Assembly: GCA_035294005.1 (NCBI GenBank)
Contig: DATGLT010000331.1
Span: forward strand, 1-19,074
Direction of reading: 5' to 3'
Length of the DNA: 19,074 nucleotides
From: JANXQE01 sp035294005
GTDB lineage: Bacteria > Verrucomicrobiota > Verrucomicrobiia > Limisphaerales > UBA8199
The notes beneath the pieces are model-generated. The model saw nothing but the letters and a program-made list of their open reading frames with translations. It had not been told where the DNA came from and searched no databases. Of this stretch, positions 7,788 to 17,500 are shown piece after piece (position 1 is the stretch's first letter; the number at the start of each line of letters is the position of its first letter). The translations under genes and the position numbers were made by a program.

Positions 7788-7816
7788 ACGACGAACCAGC
7801 ACGGCCCGGCAGGACA
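7788..7816 (-). promoter_or_regulatory. Candidate ECF-type promoter for the YCII-SRPBCC-sigma unit
   Basis: On the minus strand TGTCCT (7816-7811) is followed after 17 bases by CGTC (7793-7790). CGTC is a common -10 core for ECF sigma factors. As I recall it, the ECF42 -35 consensus is TGTCGA, which TGTCCT matches at 4 of 6 positions. The position, about 55-80 bases before the YCII start, suits autoregulation. This is a by-eye match in 170 bases and could be chance. Confidence 0.35.
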
Positions 7817-7905
7817 TGGGATCGCGATTTCTTTGAAAGTTTTTTGTGCCTCTTCGAAATCAAACGGGCTTGCCTCTCGACGGTCTCGCCCCAAAATCAG
7901 GCCCG

Positions 7906-9000
7906 ATGAAACACCCTTGCCTGCGATGGTTACTGACCCGGTTCACGTTCTCGGCTTCAGTTGCCCTGGCGACTTTGAACGCGGCGGAATTGCCTCCCGT
8001 GCCTGCACCCTTGAGTGTGCCTGGCCCCGGCCCGACCAATGACGCGCCCTACTCACCCCAGGCCATTGTCCAGGGCGGAGTGGTGTTGCCTTTATACGAG
8101 CCGGGTTCGCCAATGCTCAAACAGGAGCGCTTTCGCGAAGCGGAGCAATACAACATGAGCAAGTCGGTCCCGGGCCGGATCAACAGTATCGTGAACATCC
8201 ACAACCCAAGCATTGAGGTTCATCCAGTCGACGGCGGCGTCAACACCGGAGCCGCAGTCATCCTGGCGGCAGGAGGCGGCCATAATACTCTGAATGTGGG
8301 GTCGGAAAGCGCCGATTTTGTGCCTTACTTTTATAGCTATGGCGTCAGCACGGCAATCTTGCGGTACCGCTTGCGGCGCGACGGCTACAACGTCCAGGCG
8401 GACGCGGTCGCCGACGGGTTGCAGGCGATCCGCTTGCTGCGCGCCCATGCGAAGCAGTGGAATATTGATCCGGCCAAAATAGGAATTATGGGATTCTCCG
8501 CGGGAGCCGAACTTGCCGCTCCCGCAGCGCTGTTTTCTGATGAGTTCGATAAAAAACACAGCGAAGCTTCGGATCCTTTGGCCGGCATCTCTTCCCGGCC
8601 GGACTTTGTCAGCCTGATTTATCCCGGCCCCTCACCCTTCGCGCGCAACGGCAATCCGCCGATTCCCTCCAATGCTCCTCCCGCGTTCATCGTCTGCGGA
8701 GGGGCTGGCGACCGTGTGCACGCCATTTGGGCGGATGAATATTTCTCGGCGATGCTCCACGCCTCAATCCCGAACGTCGAGATGCACATCTACGGCAATG
8801 GCCGGCACCCAGGTGAAGTCCTGAGCGACGGCAACCGCATGAGCGCGGGCCTTGCCGATCGTAACGGCATGCCTTTTGGCACCTGGCAGGACAGGTTTAT
8901 CGATTGGTTTCGCGACCTGGGATTTCTACAAAAGCCGGGAGTGCCAACCAAGGCAGCGAAAGACACCGCGGCCTTCCTCAATCGGCAGCAACAAAAGTGA
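7906..9000 (+). CDS. Secreted alpha/beta hydrolase (BD-FAE/acetyl-xylan-esterase-like)
   Basis: From the ATG at 7906 the product is 364 residues and starts with a signal peptide (KHPCLRWLLTRFTFSASVALATLNA, cleavage near residue 27). An in-frame upstream ATG at 7846 would add 20 residues that spoil the signal, so 7906 is preferred. The fold is alpha/beta hydrolase: an AAGGGHN loop (121-127) as likely oxyanion region, the nucleophile elbow GFSAG with Ser198, Asp269 in GGAGDRVHA and His301 in GNGRHPGE, which together make a plausible catalytic triad. Family relatives deacetylate xylan or cleave other carbohydrate esters outside the cytoplasm; the substrate here is unknown. It is divergent from the YCII unit across about 170 bases and convergent with the CLC gene. 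Confidence 0.9.
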   Translation: MKHPCLRWLLTRFTFSASVALATLNAAELPPVPAPLSVPGPGPTNDAPYSPQAIVQGGVVLPLYEPGSPMLKQERFREAEQYNMSKSVPGRINSIVNIHNPSIEVHPVDGGVNTGAAVILAAGGGHNTLNVGSESADFVPYFYSYGVSTAILRYRLRRDGYNVQADAVADGLQAIRLLRAHAKQWNIDPAKIGIMGFSAGAELAAPAALFSDEFDKKHSEASDPLAGISSRPDFVSLIYPGPSPFARNGNPPIPSNAPPAFIVCGGAGDRVHAIWADEYFSAMLHASIPNVEMHIYGNGRHPGEVLSDGNRMSAGLADRNGMPFGTWQDRFIDWFRDLGFLQKPGVPTKAAKDTAAFLNRQQQK

Positions 9001-9094
9001 GCCGGCTTTGAATGCAGGTTTGCCGTGGCCAGTCGTTACTCGCAAGATGAACCGTGTGCTCGCACGCGTTCCCAGGACGCCTTTAACGGAGTTT

Positions 9095-10834
9095 TCACGT
9101 GGCGCCATTGGCCATTGCGACCTCGGCTCGCAGCAAATCATGCAGCGTCACCAATCCGAGGATTTTGCCGGCAGGCTGGTCCACGAGCACAACCATTAGT
9201 GAAGAGGATTCGATCAGTTTACTTTGAAGCTGCCGAATGGTCTGCTCCGGAAGGCAGGTGACGGGTGGCTCGACACGTGGCTCGCGTTTGGCCGCCACAG
9301 CTGCTTCAGCCTCTTTGCGGGTCAGGATCCCGATCGGCCGGCCTTCGACCACCACCGGAAAGCGCTGATAAGGATGCGCGCGCAACAGGTCACCAATTTT
9401 CAGAGGCGACAGTTCCTCGACAATAACGGGATGAAACGTGGCTATGGCGGAAATGGGTAACTGCTGCCAGGCCTGCAAATCGCGAGGAGGGACCACGTGG
9501 TCCAGCCGGTGTCCGTCCTGCAACAAAATCTCCTCATAAAAGCTGTGCCGATTGAATTTACGGGTAACCGCCTGGCTGACCAATGCGCCGAGCATAAGAG
9601 CGGGAACAAGGGAGAATTCATGCGTCATCTCAAACACGATTAAGATCCCGGTCACAGGCGCTCGCACCACCGCGCCAAGACATGCGCTCATTCCGACCAC
9701 CGCTAACGTCAGTTGATCGGGCGGGGTCAAAGGCAGCGCCAGGGCCCATAACCCCGCGATGCAGATTCCGCACATGCCGCCAAGAAAAAGTGTCGGTGAA
9801 AAGATCCCGCCGCAACCTCCAAGCCCGTAGCAGAGCACCGTGGCTACGAGTTTTGTCCCCAGCAGGATAGCTGCAAGTTTCCAGCCCAGCTGCAGGCTCA
9901 ACCCCGTCGACAAGTCATCGTATCCGAGACTGAACACGCCTAAATGATGTGTTTGCAGGAACACAACGGACCCCAAAGCCCACGTTGCAAGTCCTCCCAG
10001 CATTGGACGCATCCAGGGTGGCAGCCACGTTACCTCGATTCGCCGGGCCCGCAGCCCCATGGTCCATTTCTGGAACAAGACTCCGATGAATGCCGCGGCC
10101 GCCGCAACTACCGGGGTGAGCACGTACACCAGCCAACCGGCGGTTTCGACCCTGGAGAGCGCGAATGCGGGTTGCCTGCCGATTAGCCCGTGCACCACGA
10201 AAGCGCCGATCACAGAGGCGAGCAATACGCTGCCTAGAAGCGTGCTGTTTAGATCCGCGATAATCTCCTCCAACACAAATGTGACGGCAGCCAAGGGCGT
10301 GTTGAACGCAGCCGCCAGACCTGAGGCCGCCCCTGCGGCCGCCGCCATGCGCCTGCGCTGTTTGCTTTCCCCAAGCAATCCACTCACATTGGAAGCCAAC
10401 CCTGCGGCCAGCTGCACGCTCGGACCTTCCCGGCCCAAACTGCAACCTCCGCCGATGCTGAGCACGCCGGCAACGAACTTGACCCAAACGACCCGCCACG
10501 GAACCACTCCGAAGTCTTTCCAAAACGCAAGTTTAAGCTGGGGAATACCGCTACCGGATGCCTCCGGAGCAAATTGGCTGACCAGAAAACCGACGAGCAA
10601 GGAGGTCGTGACCACCACAGCGAGGCTTCCTAACAGAAACGTTAGTTTCGACTGGTGCGATAACGAGACGAAGGTCGCTCGGTAAAGCAGATTCATGGTG
10701 ACTTGAAACGCGACCGCCGCCAGTCCAGCACATAACCCAAAAACGCAAGTCAGGACCAGCGGCCGGCCTCTGCTCGGAACCCGCTGCACCAATGCGGCCA
10801 AACGGTTAAATGTCATGAAACTCAGCAGTCTCAT
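9095..10834 (-). CDS. CLC family chloride channel/antiporter with CBS domains
   Basis: A 579-residue inner-membrane protein. CLC selectivity-filter and gate motifs are intact: GSGIP (94-98), GREGP (134-138) with the external gating glutamate Glu136, and GGIFSPTLFLGG (342-353). Glu190 in VLEEI aligns by eye with the internal proton glutamate of E. coli ClcA, suggesting H+/Cl- exchange rather than a pure channel. The tyrosine that coordinates chloride in ClcA (Tyr445) appears to be Phe407 (MTHEFSL). After the membrane domain a cytosolic CBS pair (about 458-575: FHPVIVEELSPL, RFPVVVEGRPIGILTRKEA, KILGLVTLHDLL) probably senses adenine nucleotides; E. coli ClcA lacks this. A second in-frame ATG at 10816 is a possible start. 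The gene lies 117 bases after the cytochrome c gene on the same strand. Confidence 0.95.
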   Translation of the reverse strand: MRLLSFMTFNRLAALVQRVPSRGRPLVLTCVFGLCAGLAAVAFQVTMNLLYRATFVSLSHQSKLTFLLGSLAVVVTTSLLVGFLVSQFAPEASGSGIPQLKLAFWKDFGVVPWRVVWVKFVAGVLSIGGGCSLGREGPSVQLAAGLASNVSGLLGESKQRRRMAAAAGAASGLAAAFNTPLAAVTFVLEEIIADLNSTLLGSVLLASVIGAFVVHGLIGRQPAFALSRVETAGWLVYVLTPVVAAAAAFIGVLFQKWTMGLRARRIEVTWLPPWMRPMLGGLATWALGSVVFLQTHHLGVFSLGYDDLSTGLSLQLGWKLAAILLGTKLVATVLCYGLGGCGGIFSPTLFLGGMCGICIAGLWALALPLTPPDQLTLAVVGMSACLGAVVRAPVTGILIVFEMTHEFSLVPALMLGALVSQAVTRKFNRHSFYEEILLQDGHRLDHVVPPRDLQAWQQLPISAIATFHPVIVEELSPLKIGDLLRAHPYQRFPVVVEGRPIGILTRKEAEAAVAAKREPRVEPPVTCLPEQTIRQLQSKLIESSSLMVVLVDQPAGKILGLVTLHDLLRAEVAMANGAT

Positions 10835-10842
10835 TTCAACGG

Positions 10843-10861
10843 GAGTATACTCGGGCCGAGT
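10843..10861. repeat. Overlapping palindromes just upstream of the CLC start
   Basis: GAGTATACTC (10843-10852) is a perfect 10-base palindrome. It overlaps a second dyad, ACTCGG-G-CCGAGT (10849-10861). Both lie within 30 bases of the CLC ATG, where a ribosome site would be expected and none is seen. They may form an operator or an mRNA structure that limits initiation. Confidence 0.4.
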
Positions 10862-10951
10862 CCGAAGGCGTACCGAAAATGGCGGCCGTTGCTTGACTCA
10901 CAACCTCGCCCGCCCCAATGAACGTCGGTCCCTGGGCCACGCTCAGGATCT

Positions 10952-13900
10952 CTATTTTTGTGCGCTGAGAAACTCGACAAGATTTCGCAGGTCTTCTTTT
11001 GTGAGAATCTGGCCGAGGCCTTCGGGCATCGGCGACAATGCAGCACGTCGGGTCTTGATGTCGGACTTCTTTATCGTGACCAGACCGTGGTCCACCGAGT
11101 TTAGCACCAGTTCTGTCGGGGTCTCGCTTTTCAGCACACCGGCCTGGACATCCCCGTCATTGAGCACCACCGTCACGCTGTCGAAACCCTGCGCGATCTG
11201 TTTATTGGGCAGCACAATGGATTCGAGCAAGTAGCGCCGGTCCTTCTGGGAACCGATGTGCGTCAAATCCGGACCTACATCGCCGCCCTCACCTTTGATT
11301 CGATGACAACGGACACACTGAGCCTCGGGTTTGTCAAAAAAGACTTTTTTGCCCTCGACAGCCGAGCCGCCGAAAAGCGCCGGCTCGAATGCGGCAAGAG
11401 GATCGTCTTTGGGATACCCTGCTTCGTATCGGGCAAGCTCTCGCTTAATCGTTTCACTTTTCCGGTTCCTGGCGGCTTCGAGAACATCGAGCTGCATTTC
11501 TTTGGGGACTCCCCCAGCCTGCAACTTGTCGAGCCATTTCTCAATGAGTTGGTCGGCAGCGTCTCCGGGCAGAGTGGCTAACGTGGCAAGGGCGTTTTGC
11601 TTTTCCCCAAGCGTGCCGGATTGGAGCGTGGCGCCGACGCGACCGACTGGATCGGAATTCCTGACGCGCCCTTCCAACCGGGTAGCAGTTTTGCGCAAGT
11701 CTTCATCCGGGTCGTTTCGGGCGAGGTCCAGCGCCTGCTCAAGCGTGGGAAGATTCAACCCTGCGATGGTCTTTAGAGCCTGGGCCCGGACGTCGCTGGA
11801 AAAGCCGGTGTTGGTCACGACGTCCGACAGAAGAGCTGCGGCGCCGGTCATGCCAAGCCGCTCGGCACAACGCAATGCCGCCACCTGAACCGCCTCGGGC
11901 GAGTGTCGAACGATCCGCTCAAGTTCCGGCTGCAGGGCTTCCGCCGCCGTTTCATTGTGCCGGACGGCCGACACCGGACGCCAAAGCCCAATCACCCGGT
12001 CGATGCCGGACGGGTGTTCCCAATCACCCAACTCCTGCAAAGCTTCGATGCGCATTTTCTCAGGAGCATCCCCTCGGGCGGCAAACAAACCCAATGCGCG
12101 GGCAGTCTGCGCGGTGCCGAAATGAAAGTTGGCGTTTAAAACACGCCTTAAGAGCGCTTCGAGCCCCAAACCTTGCGCCGCTTCCTTGGGAACGCTCGCG
12201 GGGACCAACGGCGTGCCGTTGATGAACCGGTTCAGCGCGGGGCTGTCTATCAGTTGCGCCAACTGCTCGAACGCGCCTGTAATGGGCTCATCGTTGATGG
12301 CACGCGCCGCCTCGAGCACCAGCGCCGGATCTTTGTCCTCAAGAAACTGCCCGATCTCCGCGCGTTGAAGCCGCCGCAGCGCCAGCAGGACGCCCATTCT
12401 CACTGCCGCCGATCCGTCGTGCGCTCGCTCCAGCAACGCAGGCACATCTCCGATTTTGCTCAACCCCATCACACACGCGTGCCGAACGTACGGGTCGCGG
12501 TCGGCGTTTTGCTTCAATAGCGCGAATAACGCAGGCACTGCTTCGACTCGGCCGAATTTCCCGAGACTGATCGCGGCGAAGAATCGAACCCGGGAGTTGC
12601 TGTCTCCCAAAGCGGCTTCCAACGGACGAAACGCTTTCGAGTAGCGGCGCTCGCCTAGAACTTTCGCGGCCTGGGCCCTGATTTCCGGATCCGAGTCGTT
12701 GAGCAAATTGAGAAGCAAGTCGAATGCTTTCGTAACTTGCGTTGGAAATCCGCCCTCTGAATAGCTCGCCCCAACCTGGCCGATTCCCCAAATTCCGTGC
12801 AATCGCGCCAGGAGATTCGGCTCCTGCCGAGCGCAGTTGACAAGAACGGGCAATCCTTCGAGGCCCCTGCCGGCCAGTTCAAACTGGGCCTCCTGCCGCA
12901 CCCGCATATCGGGCTGTTCCAACAGACGACCCAGTTCCTTAAAGGATCGTTTCTCCATCCCTTCGGCGAGCAGGCGCTTGGTTTCCAAAACAGAGGGATG
13001 TTTGTCCATCGCCGGATCATGCACCCGGTACAGCCTTCCTTTCCCCGTTAATTCCCAGCCCTCGACCCAGTCGCTCACGTAGAGGCCGCCATCGACGCCG
13101 AACTTGACGTCAGTTGCCAGGATATTCCAAACGAAATGCTCACGATTGACCAACTCAAACCCGGCGCCCTTGGGTTGAAGGGTGAAAGTGTGGACCCCGC
13201 TGTTGGCGGGACCGCCGCGAAAATCCACCAGGAAGAAATGATCCTTGTACGCCGCGGGCAAGCCCGTGCCTGGAAAATACGCGACGCCCGAAGGTCCGCT
13301 CGCAATGTTGGCAACGGGCGGAACGATATAGGCAGGCTGACCCTCGAACGGGGGATACCATAAGCGCTCGGCGTTAAACGGTCCGCGCGAGTAGGGGTCT
13401 TCCATAAATTGATATCCGACGCGCCACCCGTTGTCACTGCCTTCAACCAGGTAAACCCAGCGCGCCTGGTCGCCGCTATCCGAGTTGTTGTCCCCGGTAA
13501 ACAGGTTCCCGTATTGGTCAAACACCAGGTCCTGGGGATTGCGCAGACCGTATGCAAACACCTCGAGTTCCGAGCCGTCGGGATTGCACCGGAACACGCA
13601 GCCCATATCCGGTTCGCCGACCGTGCGCCCATGGGCCACTCGGATATTCGATCCGCGATCGCCAATGCTGAAATAAATCTTTCCATCCGGACCGAAATGC
13701 AGCCCATGCAGATCGTGGCCCAGAAAACCTACGCGCACACCGAAGCCATAATGCAGTGATTTTCTGAAGTCGGCCACTCCGTCGCCGTTGGTGTCCCGAA
13801 GCAGCCAAAGATTCGGTATGTTGGCGTACCAGACATTCGTCCCGCGGGCCAGAACCCCCGCGCCGATTCCGTCCAGGGGTGAGTTGAAATTTTCAGCAAA

Positions 13901-14407
13901 CACCGTCGAGTGATCGGCCACGCCCCGACCGCTGCGGTCCTCAATGAGCCGAATGCGTTCGCTGCGATTGGTGTAGCTGGCGAACCGGTCGCCGAGGTGA
14001 CGCTTCATTTCAGCCAGTCGCTCGTCGACCGACCTCGAGGCCAGTTCTTCGTCCAGCCAGCTCATGATCCCGCGGATGTCGTCCACGCCGTTGCCGAGCC
14101 GAAATGTTTCGCAGAGGTACACGCGGCCTTTCTCGTCGAAACAAAAAGCCACCGGGTTTGCCAGCATCGGTTCCGCCGCCCAGAGATCGATTTTGAGACC
14201 TTCAGCAGGCTTGATTCGCTTTAACGCCACCCGAGCCTCGTCTGAAGCGGGGGCCACGTACATTTGGGCGTCGTGCCGCCCTCCCAATTGATCCTGGGCA
14301 ACCGCGCGCAATGAGAGGCACGCGACAACCAGAAATAACGGGCGGCGCACGAAGTGGAATCGGACCCGGCTGCAAACCGGGACAGCGGTGTTGAGTCTTA
14401 TAAGCAT
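10952..14407 (-). CDS. PVC-type dehydrogenase-like/HEAT/cytochrome c protein
   Basis: A 1151-residue exported protein. A long signal region ends near RAVA|QD (about residue 37). Residues 60-465 are the membrane-bound-dehydrogenase-like propeller of the Pirellula/Verrucomicrobium type (GLKIDLWAAEPMLANPVAFC, GLHFGPDGKIYFSIGDRG, GLRNPQDLVFDQYGNLFTGD). Residues 480-1000 are HEAT-like helical repeats. The C-terminus is a cytochrome c-like haem domain with CVRCH (1031-1035) for covalent haem and a candidate axial Met1127 in SPMPEG. Such proteins are taken to oxidise sugars or alcohols in the periplasm and pass electrons through the haem; no substrate is demonstrated. The gene begins 95 bases after the stop of the CRTAC1 gene on the same strand, so both may be one operon. 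No good Shine-Dalgarno precedes the ATG, leaving some doubt about the first residues. The length is normal for this class. Confidence 0.94.
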   Translation of the reverse strand: MLIRLNTAVPVCSRVRFHFVRRPLFLVVACLSLRAVAQDQLGGRHDAQMYVAPASDEARVALKRIKPAEGLKIDLWAAEPMLANPVAFCFDEKGRVYLCETFRLGNGVDDIRGIMSWLDEELASRSVDERLAEMKRHLGDRFASYTNRSERIRLIEDRSGRGVADHSTVFAENFNSPLDGIGAGVLARGTNVWYANIPNLWLLRDTNGDGVADFRKSLHYGFGVRVGFLGHDLHGLHFGPDGKIYFSIGDRGSNIRVAHGRTVGEPDMGCVFRCNPDGSELEVFAYGLRNPQDLVFDQYGNLFTGDNNSDSGDQARWVYLVEGSDNGWRVGYQFMEDPYSRGPFNAERLWYPPFEGQPAYIVPPVANIASGPSGVAYFPGTGLPAAYKDHFFLVDFRGGPANSGVHTFTLQPKGAGFELVNREHFVWNILATDVKFGVDGGLYVSDWVEGWELTGKGRLYRVHDPAMDKHPSVLETKRLLAEGMEKRSFKELGRLLEQPDMRVRQEAQFELAGRGLEGLPVLVNCARQEPNLLARLHGIWGIGQVGASYSEGGFPTQVTKAFDLLLNLLNDSDPEIRAQAAKVLGERRYSKAFRPLEAALGDSNSRVRFFAAISLGKFGRVEAVPALFALLKQNADRDPYVRHACVMGLSKIGDVPALLERAHDGSAAVRMGVLLALRRLQRAEIGQFLEDKDPALVLEAARAINDEPITGAFEQLAQLIDSPALNRFINGTPLVPASVPKEAAQGLGLEALLRRVLNANFHFGTAQTARALGLFAARGDAPEKMRIEALQELGDWEHPSGIDRVIGLWRPVSAVRHNETAAEALQPELERIVRHSPEAVQVAALRCAERLGMTGAAALLSDVVTNTGFSSDVRAQALKTIAGLNLPTLEQALDLARNDPDEDLRKTATRLEGRVRNSDPVGRVGATLQSGTLGEKQNALATLATLPGDAADQLIEKWLDKLQAGGVPKEMQLDVLEAARNRKSETIKRELARYEAGYPKDDPLAAFEPALFGGSAVEGKKVFFDKPEAQCVRCHRIKGEGGDVGPDLTHIGSQKDRRYLLESIVLPNKQIAQGFDSVTVVLNDGDVQAGVLKSETPTELVLNSVDHGLVTIKKSDIKTRRAALSPMPEGLGQILTKEDLRNLVEFLSAQK

Positions 14408-14502
14408 GATTTCAGAACATTATGGACGTCGCAAACGGCTGTGAGATTCACCTTGATGAGGACAAGCCGTGGATTCTCCCGCACCGGGGCACGGCGGCGA
14501 AG

Positions 14503-17500
14503 TCATTTCCTCGAACTGCTCTTGCCCGACGCCTCCACCTGAATTTCCCGGGCCCCACTTGGAATCACTGTGGTCGTGGTTATGCCGCCGGGCCAGCGAA
14601 TCCAAATTTCCGATGGGGGTTCGGGAGTTCCCAGCACTTGCCAAACACTGTCCTGCGACCAGTAGCCGCCGCCAACATGAATTTCCCGCGCGGGCCCCAT
14701 GCCGCTCGGGAACTTCAACCTCATAACAGCACCGATTCCGTTCCGGTTCCCTTCGGGTCCCACCAACCGAACGCGCAACCCAGGCTTCGCCGTTTCATTA
14801 TGAAAGAGCCGCGTTTCCGCCCCGTTTTGAGCGACAACCAGGTCCACTCGGGCATCGCCATCGTAGTCGCACAACGCGCAGCCGCGTTGCTCCCCATACA
14901 CTTTGATCCCGGACAGCTGTCCGGGCACGGAGCGAAATCCCCCTTTGCCGTCGCCCCGCAGCCATAAGCCACGACCCGCATCGATGCGGTCGTCTTCCGG
15001 GCGCACCGAGAAGAAATTTTGCGCCATGAAAACATCTTCTCGCCCATCCCCGTCGAGGTCGCCAACCGCCAATCCGAAGGCGGGAGCCCACTGCGCTTCG
15101 CGCGGTAAAATGACCCGCTCAAAATGGTCGCCTCGATTGAGAAGCACCATCGAAGCCATGGTGCCGGCTTCCAATTTGGCGCTCTTCGGAAAGCGATCGC
15201 CCAGGACCTGCTCCAAAGTGGCGGTCGAGTAGGCAGAGTGAGTGGACCACTTGGCCCTGACCCAAGGCATGCCCGTTGCCATGGCATCCATGTCGCGCCA
15301 TGGGACAACCTGGCCTGAGCGAGGGTTTCGATAAGCCTCGAGCATCGCGACCTGGCCATCGCCGTTAAAATCCCCATAGTACAGCCACCAGGGATCGCCG
15401 GGAGCCGTGTTGTAGTAGCTGTTCAACCCCCAGTTGCCAACCACCAGGTCCATTCGACCGTCCCCATCAAAATCGCCCGCAGCGACGCTGTTCCACAAGC
15501 CGGTCAGCTTTTCCAGGCCGGCATCCGGAGCAGCTGCTTTAAGTTTGCCGTGATCGTTGCTGAAGATCCTCACCGGGCCCCATTCACAAGCAAGGATGAG
15601 TTCGGGAAATCCATCCCCATTCAAGTCGCTGAAAATGGCTGCGCTTACCAATCCCACTTTTTCGAGCACACGCGAGTTTTCCTCATCGATTTGCCATCCT
15701 TTGGTCGTGCGGCGGTACAGCACCGAGGAAACCGGCTCAGGATACCGACCCGGGCTGACCCGGCCACCCACGAACAGTTCCAGCACGCCATCGCCGGCCA
15801 AATCGCCGAGCGCCAGTGGGCCGACGCTCATGCCGGCTGGCAGATTGAGAACATTTGAAGACACTTGCCGGCCATGAAAAGAAAACGACTCTATTGAAGA
15901 AGAATGGGCATCAGTAGCTTCGTAATTGGAATTTCCCACGAGCAGTGATGTTGTTCCATCGCCGGCATCAGTTGCAACGATCGCGGTTTGATCGTCGTAT
16001 GCCTGGCGGCTCACGCAGGGGTGCTCCCAACGCTCGAATCCCCCGGACCCATTGTTCCGAAATATCGTCAGGCGGCCTCCCGAGCCTGAACCGATAATAA
16101 GGTCATCCAGGCCATCGCCGTCCAGGTCGTGCCAGGCAACTCCTGGCCCCAGTTGGCTGAGTTTTCGCGGCAATAGCGGCTGCCGCGCGAAATCGTCGTA
16201 CTCGGTGTCCGCGTGCGTGTGGGCGAGCAAGCCGCTCACATCTTTAAATGATGGCGCCGGGGCAGGCTCCGCGGGTGCGCGAGGGACTGGCTTGGCGCCG
16301 GTTTCGTCGATCTCATACTCATAGTTAGGTTCGACGTCGTTAACCACACTTTGAGTTCCATTGCGCCACGTGACGCGGATCGCGAGCTTGTTGGTCAAAG
16401 TTCCGGCGGCAAACACGCGCATCGTGTCATCGCCGGACAGGTAACGCCCGCCACATAACATTTCCTGGGCTTGCAAGGGCACCGCACCGCCCAGCACCTC
16501 GATTTTAGCGCCGATTCCGAACCGGTTCGCGCCTTTGCCCTTCAACCGCACGGCGATCCGCGGAGCCGAACAATCATTGCGATAGATTATCGGAGGCCCG
16601 TTCAAACAATTCAGCACCACGTCCAGGTCACCGTCGTTGTCCAGGTCGACCAGCGCCATCCCGTGACAGATGTTCGTGGAATTAAAACCCCACCGGTCAG
16701 TGGCGTCTTCGAAGGTGAGATCCCCGCGGTTGTGAAAAGCGGCTTTGGGTGTGTTGAGTTGCGGATATTTGAGGATGAGTTTGCGCGACATCCGCAAGTC
16801 ATGGAGCTCCGCCGGCCGCAATGACAACGTCGCGTCGCGGTCATTAACATCCAGCATGTGGCCATTGCTGACGAGCAGATCCTCGTAGCCGTCCAGGTCC
16901 ACATCGAGAAAAATGGGGCACCATGACCAATCGGACGCAGCCAGGCCACTGTAGTAAGCGATTTCGGCGTAAGTGCCATCGCCGCGATTCCAGAAAAAAG
17001 CGTTCCGCGCCACTTCTTCCCGATTAGCGATTTCGCCGGGCTTTCGGCGTTTGGGATTCATCGGGCTCATCTGGCGGATATGGCGCTCGTGGTCCCGGCT
17101 TAACATTTCCACCGTGATGAAATCGAGTTTGCCGTCGTGGTCAACATCCGCGAAGTCCACTCCCATGGAGGCAAAGCTCATATTTCGCAGCGCGAGGCGG
17201 TCTGCGGCGCGCAGGTGCCCGGTTCCGTCACTGAGCCAAAGCCGGTCCGGAGTCTGAAAATCATTGCAGACGAAAATATCCGGCTGGCCATCGCCGTTGA
17301 TGTCCCGGATTTGAACGGCAAGGCTCAAATCAGGAGGAGAACCCACCGGCTTGCCGTCCTCATCACGGAATAAGCTGTCCCACGACAAGGGAGTGAAATG
17401 CGCCTGTCCGTCGTTATGGAAGAGCATCGAGGGCTCCCCCAGCTCGTACATGCGGTTATTGATGATTTGAATTCGGCGGGCGTAACGACCGCCAACAACC

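Noticed and set aside
9001..9094. Terminator sought between the hydrolase and CLC genes
   Set aside because: No stem of useful length followed by a T-run was found in these 94 bases; a terminator may overlap coding sequence or be factor-dependent.
14721..15377. 218-codon minus-strand frame within the CRTAC1 gene
   Set aside because: Out-of-frame product of the repeat-rich CRTAC1 coding sequence; the Asp-Gly-Asp codons generate Met/Trp-rich shadows in another frame.
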